Assembly: GCF_000497575.1 (NCBI RefSeq)
Contig: NZ_APJI01000030.1
Coordinates: 1 to 64,000, forward strand
Reading direction: 5' to 3'
From: Afipia sp. OHSU_II-C1
GTDB lineage: Bacteria; Pseudomonadota; Alphaproteobacteria; Rhizobiales; Xanthobacteraceae
Length of the DNA stretch: 64,000 nt
Part shown: positions 9,545 to 16,765 of the stretch, one piece after another
How positions within the stretch are numbered: position 1 is the first letter of the stretch
Layout: the number at the start of each line of letters is the position of its first letter
The notes under the pieces: generated by a model
Databases searched by the model: none
Seen by the model: only the letters and a program-made list of their open reading frames with translations
Told to the model about the DNA's origin: nothing
Position numbers and translations under genes: made by a program

Positions 9545-9620
9545 CTAGTGTCCTTTCGAATCCGACGTTCGTTCGGAAGGCGTTGCAAAAGGAAGCGAAC
9601 GTCGGATTCGGGACACTAGA
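9545..9620. repeat. Large palindrome (hairpin element B)
   Basis: Left arm CTAGTGTCC-tt-TCGAATCCGACGTTCG and right arm CGAACGTCGGATTCG-GGACACTAG, about 24-27 bp each. The ends are CTAG and the loop is about 24 bases. It resembles a MITE-like or REP-like element. It ends five bases before the start codon of the following gene, so it lies in or just before that gene's leader. Confidence 0.7.
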
Positions 9621-9625
9621 CCACG

Positions 9626-11215
9626 ATGGCTGATTACTACCCGCTCATAGCCCGCGCCATCGCCGGACTGGACCCCAGTGCCCCCGGCGAGCAGCGGCGT
9701 GCGCTCTATGAGCGTGCGCGCACAGCCCTGATTTCCCAGTTGCGCGGCGTGCAGCCTGCCTTGAGCGAAGCCGAAATCACCCGCGAGCGTCTGGCGCTCG
9801 AGGACGCGGTGCGCCGGGTCGAGGCCGATGCCGTCCGCCGCGCCGCCGCGCATCAGGCCGCGTCCGGCGAAGCGCCGCCCGAGCGTCCGGCCGCGCCGCC
9901 GCCACCCGCGGCACCGCCGCCCTCGGGCCAGCCGCGCGCGCCGCTGCCCGGCCGGCGGGACGGGCCGCGTCCGGGTGATGCGCTGCGTGAAAGCGCCCGC
10001 AGCGCGCGAACCGGAAACGCTCCGCCGCCGGCCCCCGGCCGGCCCGCTCCACGGCCCGAGGCCAATGGAGCACCCGACCAGCGCCCGCCGCGGAATCTGC
10101 GCGGCGATCAGCCGCCTCCGCTGGCCCGCCCGCAGCCGCCGGTTCAGCCGGGCCTGCCGTCGTCGATGCGCGATGTCCGTGCGCGCGATCAGCGCAGCGA
10201 CGACACCCGCATGCTCGATGAGTTCACACAGGACGCGCGTTCGCAGCGCCGCCCGCCGCAGGGTTCGGGCATGCGCGATGTGGTCGCGGATGCCAACGAT
10301 CTCGGCAGCGCGACCCGTTCCGCGCGGCGCAGCCAGGCGCAGGATTTTCCCGATCAGCGTGGTACGGCGCCTTACAGCTACGACGAATCCATCGAGGAAG
10401 CCGGACGCTACCAGCCGAACGGCTCGCCGCGCGCGCGTGCCTCCCGCGACGAACCCGAGACGGAGAAGCGCGGCTTTCCGCTCAAGACCGCTATTGCGGT
10501 CTGTGTCGCGATCATCGCCATCGGCGGCGCGGTCTGGGGCGGGCCGAAAGCCTATTCGCTGTTCAAGTCGCTCACCAAGCCTGCGCAGCAGGCCGACACC
10601 GCGCCGAAGGATGCGGCGGGAACGCGGCCGAAAATCACCGACCGGGTGGGGCAGCCGGGCTCGACGCAGATTGCGCCGGTGGCGCAGCGCGTGGTGCTCT
10701 ATGACGAGGACCCCTCGGCGCCGCAGGGCAAGCAGTATGTCGGCTCGGTGATCTGGCGCACCGAAGCGGTCAAGGTGCCCGCCGGCCAGCCGCCGGATAT
10801 CGGCGTGCGCGCCGACATCGATATTCCCGAGCGCAAGATCAAGATGTCGCTCTCGATCCGCCGCAACACCGATGCGTCGCTGCCCGCGAGCCACACGGCG
10901 GAGCTGACTTTCGTTTTGCCGCCGGATTTCGGCACCACCATCGCCAACGTGCCTGGTGTGCTGATGAAGTCCAACGAGCAGGCGCGCGGTACGCCGCTGG
11001 CGGGACTCGCGGTGAAGGTCACCGACGGATTCTTCCTGGTCGGACTGTCGAATGTCGAGGCCGACAAGGCGCGCAATCTTCAGCTTCTGAAGGAGCGGTC
11101 GTGGTTCGACATTCCGCTGGTCTACGCCAACCAGCGCCGTTCGATCATCGCCATCGAGAAGGGCGCGCCGGGCGAGCGTGCATTCAACGAAGCATTCACG
11201 GCCTGGGGGCAGTGA
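9626..11215 (+). CDS. Conserved hypothetical single-pass membrane protein, proline-rich
   Basis: A 529-residue protein of unknown function. Residues 1-75 form a helical segment (MADYYPLIARAIAGLDP, then ERARTALISQLRG). A long disordered Pro/Ala/Arg-rich stretch (about 75-280) leads to one membrane helix (TAIAVCVAIIAIGGAVWGG, about 290-310). A C-terminal extracytoplasmic domain of roughly 190 residues begins VVLYDEDPSAPQGKQYVGSVIW. The layout suggests a cytoplasmic tail tethered to a periplasmic beta-rich domain. The next gene starts four bases after the stop, so the two are cotranscribed. No known family was recognised. Confidence 0.8.
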   Translation: MADYYPLIARAIAGLDPSAPGEQRRALYERARTALISQLRGVQPALSEAEITRERLALEDAVRRVEADAVRRAAAHQAASGEAPPERPAAPPPPAAPPPSGQPRAPLPGRRDGPRPGDALRESARSARTGNAPPPAPGRPAPRPEANGAPDQRPPRNLRGDQPPPLARPQPPVQPGLPSSMRDVRARDQRSDDTRMLDEFTQDARSQRRPPQGSGMRDVVADANDLGSATRSARRSQAQDFPDQRGTAPYSYDESIEEAGRYQPNGSPRARASRDEPETEKRGFPLKTAIAVCVAIIAIGGAVWGGPKAYSLFKSLTKPAQQADTAPKDAAGTRPKITDRVGQPGSTQIAPVAQRVVLYDEDPSAPQGKQYVGSVIWRTEAVKVPAGQPPDIGVRADIDIPERKIKMSLSIRRNTDASLPASHTAELTFVLPPDFGTTIANVPGVLMKSNEQARGTPLAGLAVKVTDGFFLVGLSNVEADKARNLQLLKERSWFDIPLVYANQRRSIIAIEKGAPGERAFNEAFTAWGQ

Positions 11216-11219
11216 TCCG

Positions 11220-11852
11220 ATGAAAATAACACTCGCAGGCTCGCGTCATTTCGGCGTCGAGACGCTCAACATGATGCGCGGCCATGGCATCGAGGTGATC
11301 CGTGTTGTGGTCGCGGACGGCGAGGACCGTCTCGCCGCAGCGGCCCGCGCCGCCGGCATCGAGGTCGTGGTGCAGGCCAAGCCCAAGCTCATCGTGGCTT
11401 CGGAAATCGCGCCGGGCACCGATCTGATCGTCACCGCGCACAGCCATGCGATGGTGAGCGATGGCGCGCTGAAGGCGGCCAGGCATGGCGGCATCGGTTA
11501 CCATCCCTCGCTGCTGCCGCGTCACCGCGGCATCGCCGCGGTGGAATGGACCATCAAGGAAGGCGACGCGATTGCCGGCGGCACGATCTATCATCTGTCG
11601 GACCGGCTCGATGCGGGGGCGATTGCGGCGCAGGACTGGGTGTTCGTCAAGAAGAACGAGACCGCGCGTGAACTGTGGGAGCGGGCGCTGGCGCCGCTCG
11701 GGCTCAGGCTGCTGGCGCAGGTGATCGATCAGGCAAAGACCAGCGGCAATCTGCCGTCGATGCCGCAGGACGAGCAGTTCGCGACCAACGCGCCGCGGCT
11801 CGACAGGGAAAAGCCTCACGCCGCGCCCAAGAGCGCGGCGTCGGGATCGTAA
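11220..11852 (+). CDS. Formyltransferase-fold protein (Fmt/PurN-like, single domain)
   Basis: A 210-residue protein with the N-terminal formyltransferase fold. It shows MKITLAGSRHFGVETL, TDLIVTAHSHAMVS and the signature HPSLLPRHRGIAAVEWTI, which carries the His and formyl-folate pocket, then a GGTIYHLSDRLDAGAI block with the usual Asp. Known members transfer or hydrolyse formyl groups from 10-formyl-tetrahydrofolate. This one lacks the C-terminal tRNA-binding domain of Fmt, so the acceptor is unknown. The start at 11220 is four bases after the preceding stop and begins at the conserved MKI strand; longer starts would overlap that gene. Confidence 0.82.
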   Translation: MKITLAGSRHFGVETLNMMRGHGIEVIRVVVADGEDRLAAAARAAGIEVVVQAKPKLIVASEIAPGTDLIVTAHSHAMVSDGALKAARHGGIGYHPSLLPRHRGIAAVEWTIKEGDAIAGGTIYHLSDRLDAGAIAAQDWVFVKKNETARELWERALAPLGLRLLAQVIDQAKTSGNLPSMPQDEQFATNAPRLDREKPHAAPKSAASGS

Positions 11853-11908
11853 GTTCCGGCGTCTTCAGTTCTCCGTCGAATTTTTTCAACCACATCGCAT
11901 CTCACCCC

Positions 11909-11936
11909 ATGTCATCCCCGCGAAAGCGGGGATCCA
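11909..11936 (+). repeat. Dispersed palindromic repeat (GTC-TCCCCGC type)
   Basis: A near-identical single copy of the repeat that flanks the GIY-YIG gene (gtcatccccgcgaaagcggg), here with no gene inside. Confidence 0.7.
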
Positions 11937-11968
11937 TATTTTTCGAGTCGAATAGCGTTGTGACTGTA

Positions 11969-12020
11969 CCCCCACCCCGACCGGCTTCGCCGGTCGACCC
12001 TCCCCGCAAGGGGGAGGGAT
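11969..12020. repeat. Tandem GC hairpins between formyltransferase and small hypothetical gene
   Basis: Two adjacent stem-loops, GACCGGC-ttc-GCCGGTC and CCCTCCCC-gcaa-GGGGGAGGG. They belong to the genome-wide CTCTCCCC/GGGGAGAG repeat style seen at several sites in the window, and they could also serve as a terminator between the convergent genes. Confidence 0.6.
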
Positions 12021-12026
12021 CAAGAC

Positions 12027-12245
12027 TCACGCCGCGCGGGTCTCGCCGGCGCGCACCGCGCTCGACACAAGGTCGTTGGCGTCGGTGACGCCGTCGGCGG
12101 CGCGGCGAACGATTGTCTGTGCCATCTTCGCCTTGGTCGCGGGCGTGCGGTTCTCCAGCGCGATCTGCTCGACGGCGATGTCGAGAATTTTTCTCAACGT
12201 GGCGACGTAATCCGGATCGAATTTTTCCGGTGGGCGATTGACCAT
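12027..12245 (-). CDS. Small conserved-looking hypothetical protein
   Basis: A 72-residue helical protein of unknown function (MVNRPPEKFDPDYVATLRKI, then TPATKAKMAQTIVRRAADGV). The start at 12245 is chosen because GAGGAGA lies seven bases upstream of this ATG. The in-frame ATGs at 12284 and 12266 have no comparable site and would put that site inside the coding region. No membrane segment or signal peptide is visible. Confidence 0.65.
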   Translation of the reverse strand: MVNRPPEKFDPDYVATLRKILDIAVEQIALENRTPATKAKMAQTIVRRAADGVTDANDLVSSAVRAGETRAA

Positions 12246-12611
12246 GCGCTTCTCCTCTTCGGACATTTCAAGGCGTGATTGCATCGGACTTTATCTCTGC
12301 GATCGCGCCTTCGGTGAGCGGGCGGACCATGCTTCCGCAATGGGGCAGATGTGAGTCAGCATCGCGATTTGCAATGCGCATGCATCGATGTGAAATTGGA
12401 AAGGCTCCAGTCACATTTCTTTCAAGGTGATGAAGATTCCGCAGCGCACTTTGACGATTTGTCATGGGAATCGCACCACATCTTGTGTCTGCGATTCGAC
12501 AATTTGCGCGATGCAATGCATGCTTTCACACCTGCGACGAAACCGTGAATGCGAACGGGTGATGCGCCCGTGTTCCCGCGCCACAATTCACGCAACACAC
12601 AAGGAGACGTG
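12246..12611. other. Non-coding gap between divergent small genes
   Basis: About 366 bp with lower GC than its surroundings. It should contain the promoters of the two divergent genes on either side. Apart from a weak ACGGG/CCCGT stem about 50 bases before the right-hand gene, no RNA gene, repeat or clear promoter was recognised. Confidence 0.4.
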
Positions 12612-12911
12612 ATGGCCGATACGCCCGCAACACAAGCCGATCCGCATTTCGTGCCGATCGAAGGTACGATGGAGGCGCCGATCATCTTCTTCGAGGTGTG
12701 CCCGACATTCGGGAACAACGGCGGGCTGATCAACCTGATGCTTGCGACCGGCCTGATCGACTCCGCCCCCCATGGAAAAGTGGCAAGCCGTGTGAAAGCG
12801 GTGGCGCATCTGCGCATGACCGCCGCCGCCGCGGTGAATCTGCGTGACACATTGAACAATGCGCTCGCGATGGGCATGCCGGTTCAGAAGCCCGAAGGCC
12901 GGACGAACTGA
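12612..12911 (+). CDS. Small hypothetical cytoplasmic protein
   Basis: A 99-residue protein of unknown function (MADTPATQADPHFVPIEG, then IIFFEVCPTFGNNGGLINLM). It has no signal peptide or membrane helix. The start at 12612 follows a strong AAGGAGA site. The second half (VAHLRMTAAAAVNLRDTLN) is helical. The upstream gap of over 350 bp suggests its own promoter, and a secreted protein gene follows 37 bases after the stop. Confidence 0.65.
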   Translation: MADTPATQADPHFVPIEGTMEAPIIFFEVCPTFGNNGGLINLMLATGLIDSAPHGKVASRVKAVAHLRMTAAAAVNLRDTLNNALAMGMPVQKPEGRTN

Positions 12912-12948
12912 TCGGGAATTTGATTCTGATATTTTTTGCGAGGTTGAG

Positions 12949-13443
12949 ATGCTTTCGACGACAATGATGGTTCCAGCCACGATGTCCCGAGCCGCGTGGC
13001 GCGTGCTTGCGTTGTGTGGGGCGCTGACCATGGTGCTGCTGGCATGGCCGCTTGCGGCGCAGCAAGTCACGCCGAGCAAGCCGTTCCTCGAGAAGAACGC
13101 GTTCTATCTGCGCTCGGCCGGGTTCCGCATCCAGCTCGCCAACGACGCGGCGGGACAGCGCGCACTCAAGGCGCTGCCGCCGCATCGCTTCGTGATCCAC
13201 AAGGCCGGCGGCACGCCGCGGTATGTCTATGCCGATCCCGGCATGTGCAACTGCATTTTCAGCGGCACGCTCGACAACTACAAATCCTATCTGGATATCC
13301 TGCGGCAGCCGCTTCCGGGCGCTGACGATGTTTCGCCGGATTACAAGACGCAGGCCAGCGCGCTTTTGCTGGATCAGCCGATCGACTTCGGCATGACCAA
13401 CGATAACGACAGCCTGGCGGATTACTTCCGCGACTATCTGTAG
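12949..13443 (+). CDS. Hypothetical secreted protein
   Basis: A 164-residue protein with an N-terminal signal peptide (RVLALCGALTMVLLAWPLAAQQ) and a mature part of about 125 residues. Visible features are HRFVIHKAGGTPRYVYADP and a CNC pair inside GMCNCIFSG, which could bind metal or form a disulfide. The start at 12949 follows GAGG; an upstream in-frame ATG lies inside the preceding gene. It is probably periplasmic. No family was recognised. Confidence 0.65.
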   Translation: MLSTTMMVPATMSRAAWRVLALCGALTMVLLAWPLAAQQVTPSKPFLEKNAFYLRSAGFRIQLANDAAGQRALKALPPHRFVIHKAGGTPRYVYADPGMCNCIFSGTLDNYKSYLDILRQPLPGADDVSPDYKTQASALLLDQPIDFGMTNDNDSLADYFRDYL

Positions 13444-13616
13444 CTTCGGACCATCTGTAACCTGGTACGCCTGTTGTGCGCTGCCATAAGCAGGCAGCGC
13501 GCATCACGCTGCTTGTTCGCGCTCGTTTTTCTTTGTTACGCTTCACGTGTTGTCCATCAACACATGCTGACCGCGCGCCAAGTCGCGGCAGCCGGGGAAA
13601 CAAGAGGGTAACAAAA

Positions 13617-14591
13617 ATGGCTTCACGACGCGCCGCGATCGGGCTGATCGCGATGGGCTTTGCTGCATTCCTCTCATCAGGCGGCGCTTCGGCGCAGGAC
13701 TATCCGACGCGTCCCGTGAAGTGGGTGGTGGGTTATCCGCCCGGCGGTGCGACCGACATTCTCGCGCGGCTGATCGGCCAGCGATTGTCGGAACGGCTCG
13801 GTCAGCAGTTCATCATCGAGAACAAGCCGGGCGCGGGCAACAATGTCGGCACCGAATCCGTGGTGAACGCCGATCCCGATGGCTACACGGTCCTGCTGGT
13901 CAATCCCGCCAACGGCATCAACGCCTCGCTCTACGCGAAGCTGAGCTTCAATTTCATTCGCGACATCGCGCCGGTGGCCGGGCTCGCGCGCGTGCCGAAC
14001 GTGATGATCGTGCCGAACGATTTCCCGGCCAAGACGGTGACGGAATTCATCGCCTATGCGAAGGCCAATCCCGGCAAGGTCAATATGGCCTCAAGCGGCA
14101 ACGGCACCTCGATCCATCTGTCCGGTGAACTGTTCAAGGCGATGACCGGCGTCGAGATGCTGCACGTTCCCTATCGTGGCTCGGCGCCCGCGATCACCGA
14201 TCTCTTGAGCGGACGCGTGCAGGTGATGTTCGACAACATGCCGTCCGCGATTTCGCACATCAGGGCAGGCACGCTGCGCGCGGTGGCGGTGACGACCGAG
14301 AAACGCTCGCCTGAACTGCCCGATGTTCCGACCGTTGGCGACACGGTGAAGGGCTATGAAGCCTCCGCGTGGTTCGGCATGGGTGCGCCGGCCAAGACGC
14401 CGAAGCCGATCATCGACAAGCTCAACAAGGAGATCAACGCGATCCTCGCCGAGCCCGAGATGAAAAAGAAGATCGCGGACATGGGCGGCGTCGCGCTGGT
14501 CGGTACGCCGGAGGATTTCGGCAAGATCATCGTCTCTGAAACGGAGAAGTGGGAGAAAGTGGTGAAGTTCGCCGGCGCGAGGGTGGAGTAG
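13617..14591 (+). CDS. Bug-family tripartite tricarboxylate transporter substrate-binding protein
   Basis: A 324-residue Bug/TctC periplasmic receptor, second in the window. A signal peptide (GLIAMGFAAFLSSGGASAQ) precedes VKWVVGYPPGGATDILARLI, IIENKPGAGNNVGTE, PDGYTVLLVN and the LHVPYRGSAPAITDLLSGR block. The start at 13617 follows AAGAGGG and gives a normal signal peptide; the frame opens further upstream without a ribosome site. No TctAB permease is nearby. The substrate is unknown. Confidence 0.9.
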   Translation: MASRRAAIGLIAMGFAAFLSSGGASAQDYPTRPVKWVVGYPPGGATDILARLIGQRLSERLGQQFIIENKPGAGNNVGTESVVNADPDGYTVLLVNPANGINASLYAKLSFNFIRDIAPVAGLARVPNVMIVPNDFPAKTVTEFIAYAKANPGKVNMASSGNGTSIHLSGELFKAMTGVEMLHVPYRGSAPAITDLLSGRVQVMFDNMPSAISHIRAGTLRAVAVTTEKRSPELPDVPTVGDTVKGYEASAWFGMGAPAKTPKPIIDKLNKEINAILAEPEMKKKIADMGGVALVGTPEDFGKIIVSETEKWEKVVKFAGARVE

Positions 14592-14594
14592 ATT

Positions 14595-14735
14595 CCCCCT
14601 CGCCCCGCTCTTGCGGGGAGAGGGTTGGGGTGAGGGGCGAGATTTCAGCATATGCGATGGCGCGTTTCTCGACGAAGCTGCCCCTCACCCGCTCGCTTCG
14701 CTCGCGACCTCTCCCCGTAAGAACGGGGCGAGGTG
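14595..14735. repeat. CTCTCCCC/GGGGAGAG palindromic repeats, two copies
   Basis: 14595-14638 and 14681-14735 both carry the CCCCTCNCCC and CTCTCCCC-loop-GGGGAGAGG arms found again at 16.6, 37.6 and 39.8 kb. They lie just downstream of a stop codon and may double as terminators. Confidence 0.7.
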
Positions 14736-14748
14736 AAAATCGCTCCGT

Positions 14749-14824
14749 CATTGCGAGCGAAGCGAAGCAATCCATTCTTTTGAAGAAAGCTGGATTGCTT
14801 CGTCGCAAGCGCTCCTCGCAATGA
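14749..14824. repeat. Long inverted repeat, CATTGCGAG-GAAGCAATCCA type
   Basis: The left arm begins cattgcgagcgaagcgaagc, and the right arm reads back as its near reverse complement (ctggattgcttcgtcgcaag followed by ctcctcgcaatgac). Copies of the same family lie at 23359-23438, 39722-39903 (split) and 46930-47009, always between genes. Confidence 0.75.
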
Positions 14825-14842
14825 CGATGTTGCAGCAAGCTT

Positions 14843-14990
14843 GTAGCCCGGATGGAGCGGAGCGAAATCCGGGGTGGTCACGCGCAATAGGGCGATGTTG
14901 ATTGTGATGGAAGCTGTGTCGCGCCGGTCGAAGCGCGATCCATAATCGCTTGCACCATTCCCGGATTGCGCTTCGCTTTATCCGGGCTAC
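14843..14990. repeat. GTAGCCCGGAT / ATCCGGGCTAC inverted repeat pair
   Basis: GTAGCCCGGATGGAGCGGAG at 14843 faces CTTTATCCGGGCTAC ending at 14990, a third palindromic repeat family in the same intergenic stretch. The 14592-15026 gap thus consists almost wholly of repeats and holds no gene. Confidence 0.6.
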
Positions 14991-15026
14991 GATTGCTGGC
15001 CGCGAAGGAGCTTCATCGGAAGAAAA

Positions 15027-15665
15027 ATGACTGAAACAACTACTGTTACCAAGAATGACGGATTCACCGCATCCTTTGGAATCGGACTGATTTTGCTTGC
15101 TGCATGGTTCATGGCGCTCAATGAGTTCGATAGGATATTCAATCTCTATTTTCTTATCGTTCCGTTTATCTTCTTCCCAGGTTTGGCATTCGTATTGTGG
15201 GTGTTGGGAAGCCTACTCTCGAGCATTTGGTATCGTCTCTGGAAGCGGGCAGCATCTGCAATTGTTGCGCCTGTCATTGCATATGCCCTGATACAGTTGG
15301 TCCTACATCTGGGATTTACACCGGGATGGATTCGTTTTGAGGTTGGAAAGCGACACTACTTAGCGGAGGTGGAACGCCTCCCTCGGAACGGAGAGCCGCG
15401 CTTCAAAATCTTCAACTGGGGCGGGACAGGTGGAGCAGGCGTGGTCAACGTCTTCTTCAATTTAATTTTCGATGAGAGCGACGAAATAGCATTGCCTCCG
15501 GAAAAGCGATCCGATCAATGGTCGCGTCGGATGAGAAGTTACTGTCCAGGTACGCAAATGTGTTCGATCCTGCAGCCCGATCCGCCAAGCCATATTGTCG
15601 ATATTCAGAAGGTGGATGGGCACTTCTATTTAGTCACGGAATACTATCAATTGATCAAGGAATAA
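15027..15665 (+). CDS. Hypothetical membrane protein with AT-rich coding sequence
   Basis: A 212-residue protein of unknown function. Two or three hydrophobic segments lie in residues 14-100 (FGIGLILLAAWFMALN, YFLIVPFIFFPGLAFVLWVL, AIVAPVIAYALIQLVLHL). A soluble C-terminal domain of about 110 residues follows, including FKIFNWGGTGGAGVVNVFFN. Codon and base use is clearly more AT-rich than in the neighbours. It is isolated between a repeat cluster and a structured non-coding segment, which suggests recent acquisition. The start follows GAAGGAG at some distance. Confidence 0.65.
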   Translation: MTETTTVTKNDGFTASFGIGLILLAAWFMALNEFDRIFNLYFLIVPFIFFPGLAFVLWVLGSLLSSIWYRLWKRAASAIVAPVIAYALIQLVLHLGFTPGWIRFEVGKRHYLAEVERLPRNGEPRFKIFNWGGTGGAGVVNVFFNLIFDESDEIALPPEKRSDQWSRRMRSYCPGTQMCSILQPDPPSHIVDIQKVDGHFYLVTEYYQLIKE

Positions 15666-15777
15666 ATTCCTTGACAATTTCCCGGCCCTGATCCATCTTC
15701 ACGCCATCCCGCCTCACTTGAGGGGCGTTGCCAGGGACGCTTGTTAGCGCGGGGCGGGATGCGGCGCCTGCGCGCGC

Positions 15778-16057
15778 GGGAGAGACGTTCTCCCTCGTGT
15801 CCGGGAGGCTTCGGGTCATCGTCCGGGCCAACTACGTGGCCCCGCCTTCAGTGGCTGGACGCGGACAGGATGAAGGCAGGCGAAAGCCCGCCGGATCGGG
15901 GCGTGAAAGCGTCCGTCCTGTCCCGGAAGAACGATCCCGTCGCCAAAAATCGCCGCGGCGGAGCGCCGAAAGGCGATGCGCGCTGCGGCATGTCCGCTGC
16001 GCGTCACTCCACTCAAGTGCGCCTTTCGGCGTTCCGTCCCCTCATGCTCGCGAGGGG
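15778..16057 (+). ncRNA. Candidate structured RNA or structured leader (unrecognised)
   Basis: This stretch between two genes folds into a coherent set of stems on the plus strand. Hairpin GGGAGA/TCTCCC lies at 15778-15794. A closing stem GGACAGGA/TCCTGTCC (15863-15870 with 15916-15923) encloses two GAAA-capped hairpins (15875-15892, 15899-15914), making a three-way junction. A 17-bp stem (15959-15975 with 16020-16036) encloses a hairpin (15979-16003). A last hairpin CCCCTC/GAGGGG is at 16038-16057. A TTGACA at 15671 could be a -35 element. No known RNA family was recognised. A function as leader of the gene at 16154, a free RNA or a repeat element cannot be separated by sequence alone. Confidence 0.45.
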
Positions 16058-16153
16058 GCCATGTGACGCGAGGCCGCCGTGCGCGATGCGTGCGACAGAC
16101 GGCGCATGCGCGCTCATTCCACGTCATCAAATCCATCAACGGGAGCGTTGCCC

Positions 16154-16501
16154 ATGACGGCGCGGTTCAGGCTGGAAGGTCCTTATGGTTTCAGCGGCGC
16201 GGAGAATGCGCGCCTGACCGGCGAGACGTGCGCCGAGCATACGGCGCGAGATTTCGCATACTGCGAACTCGTTGTTGCGCGCGCGGAGATGGATTTCCTC
16301 CGCGCATATCGCAAGTGTCCTGACGGCGCGTGCCGCCGCGCGCGGCGCTGTCTTGGGCCGGAATTTTCCTGCCGCGCGGACAACAGCAATCCGCGCCTCC
16401 TCGGATTTCTCGAACAGGGCGCTGCGATCGATTTCGCCTATGACGAATTGCAGCGGATGCGATTGCTGCGAAAGCAAATGAGGGAGCGGGAGTGGGCATG
16501 A
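16154..16501 (+). CDS. Small hypothetical cysteine-rich protein
   Basis: A 115-residue protein of unknown function starting MTARFRLEGPYGFSGAENAR after a GGGAG site. A cluster of cysteines in the middle (CPDGACRRARRCLGPEFSC) could bind a metal. The C-terminus (FDYDELQ-like AYDELQRMRLLRKQMRE) is helical and charged. It has no signal peptide. It starts about 100 bases after the structured element upstream and might be controlled by it. Longer in-frame starts exist at 16079 but lack a ribosome site. Confidence 0.6.
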   Translation: MTARFRLEGPYGFSGAENARLTGETCAEHTARDFAYCELVVARAEMDFLRAYRKCPDGACRRARRCLGPEFSCRADNSNPRLLGFLEQGAAIDFAYDELQRMRLLRKQMREREWA

Positions 16502-16559
16502 TGAGGGCGTGTGTGTCGCTACATCTTCGGTGTCGTCCCCGCGCAGACGATGTTTCTTC

Positions 16560-16670
16560 ACCTCTCCCCGGCGGGGAGAGGTCGGCGCGTAGCGCCGGGT
16601 GAGGGGGATCGCATGCCAGTTTTGAGATCGGAACCCCCTCACCCCAACCCTCTCCCCCACGGGGAGAGGG
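16560..16670. repeat. CTCTCCCC/GGGGAGAG palindromic repeat pair
   Basis: ACCTCTCCCC-loop-GGGGAGAGGT (16560-16582) and a second arm set CCCCTCACCCCAACCCTCTC to GGGGAGAGGG (16633-16670). Same family as at 14.6, 37.6 and 39.8 kb. Confidence 0.7.
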
Positions 16671-16710
16671 AGCTATCAGGCATGCGCGGAATCCGACGGT
16701 TCGTAACCGC

Positions 16711-16742
16711 AAAACAAAAAAGCCGGCCCGAAGGCCGGCTTT
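16711..16742 (-). terminator. Rho-independent terminator of rpoH
   Basis: Stem AAGCCGGCC/GGCCGGCTT with a 4-base loop. Read on the minus strand it is followed by TTTTTTGTTTTG, 24 bases past the rpoH stop. Confidence 0.85.
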
Positions 16743-16765
16743 CGTATTTCGTGATGCGCGAGAGG

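Noticed and set aside
14749..14824. CRISPR-like repeated units among the intergenic palindromes
   Set aside because: Copies are singletons far apart, with no regular spacer array and no cas genes in the window.
15728..16066. Overlapping plus-strand frames of 110-140 codons in the multi-hairpin segment
   Set aside because: Arg/Ser/Pro-rich low-information proteins in more than one frame at once, lying over strong RNA stems. Better explained as non-coding.
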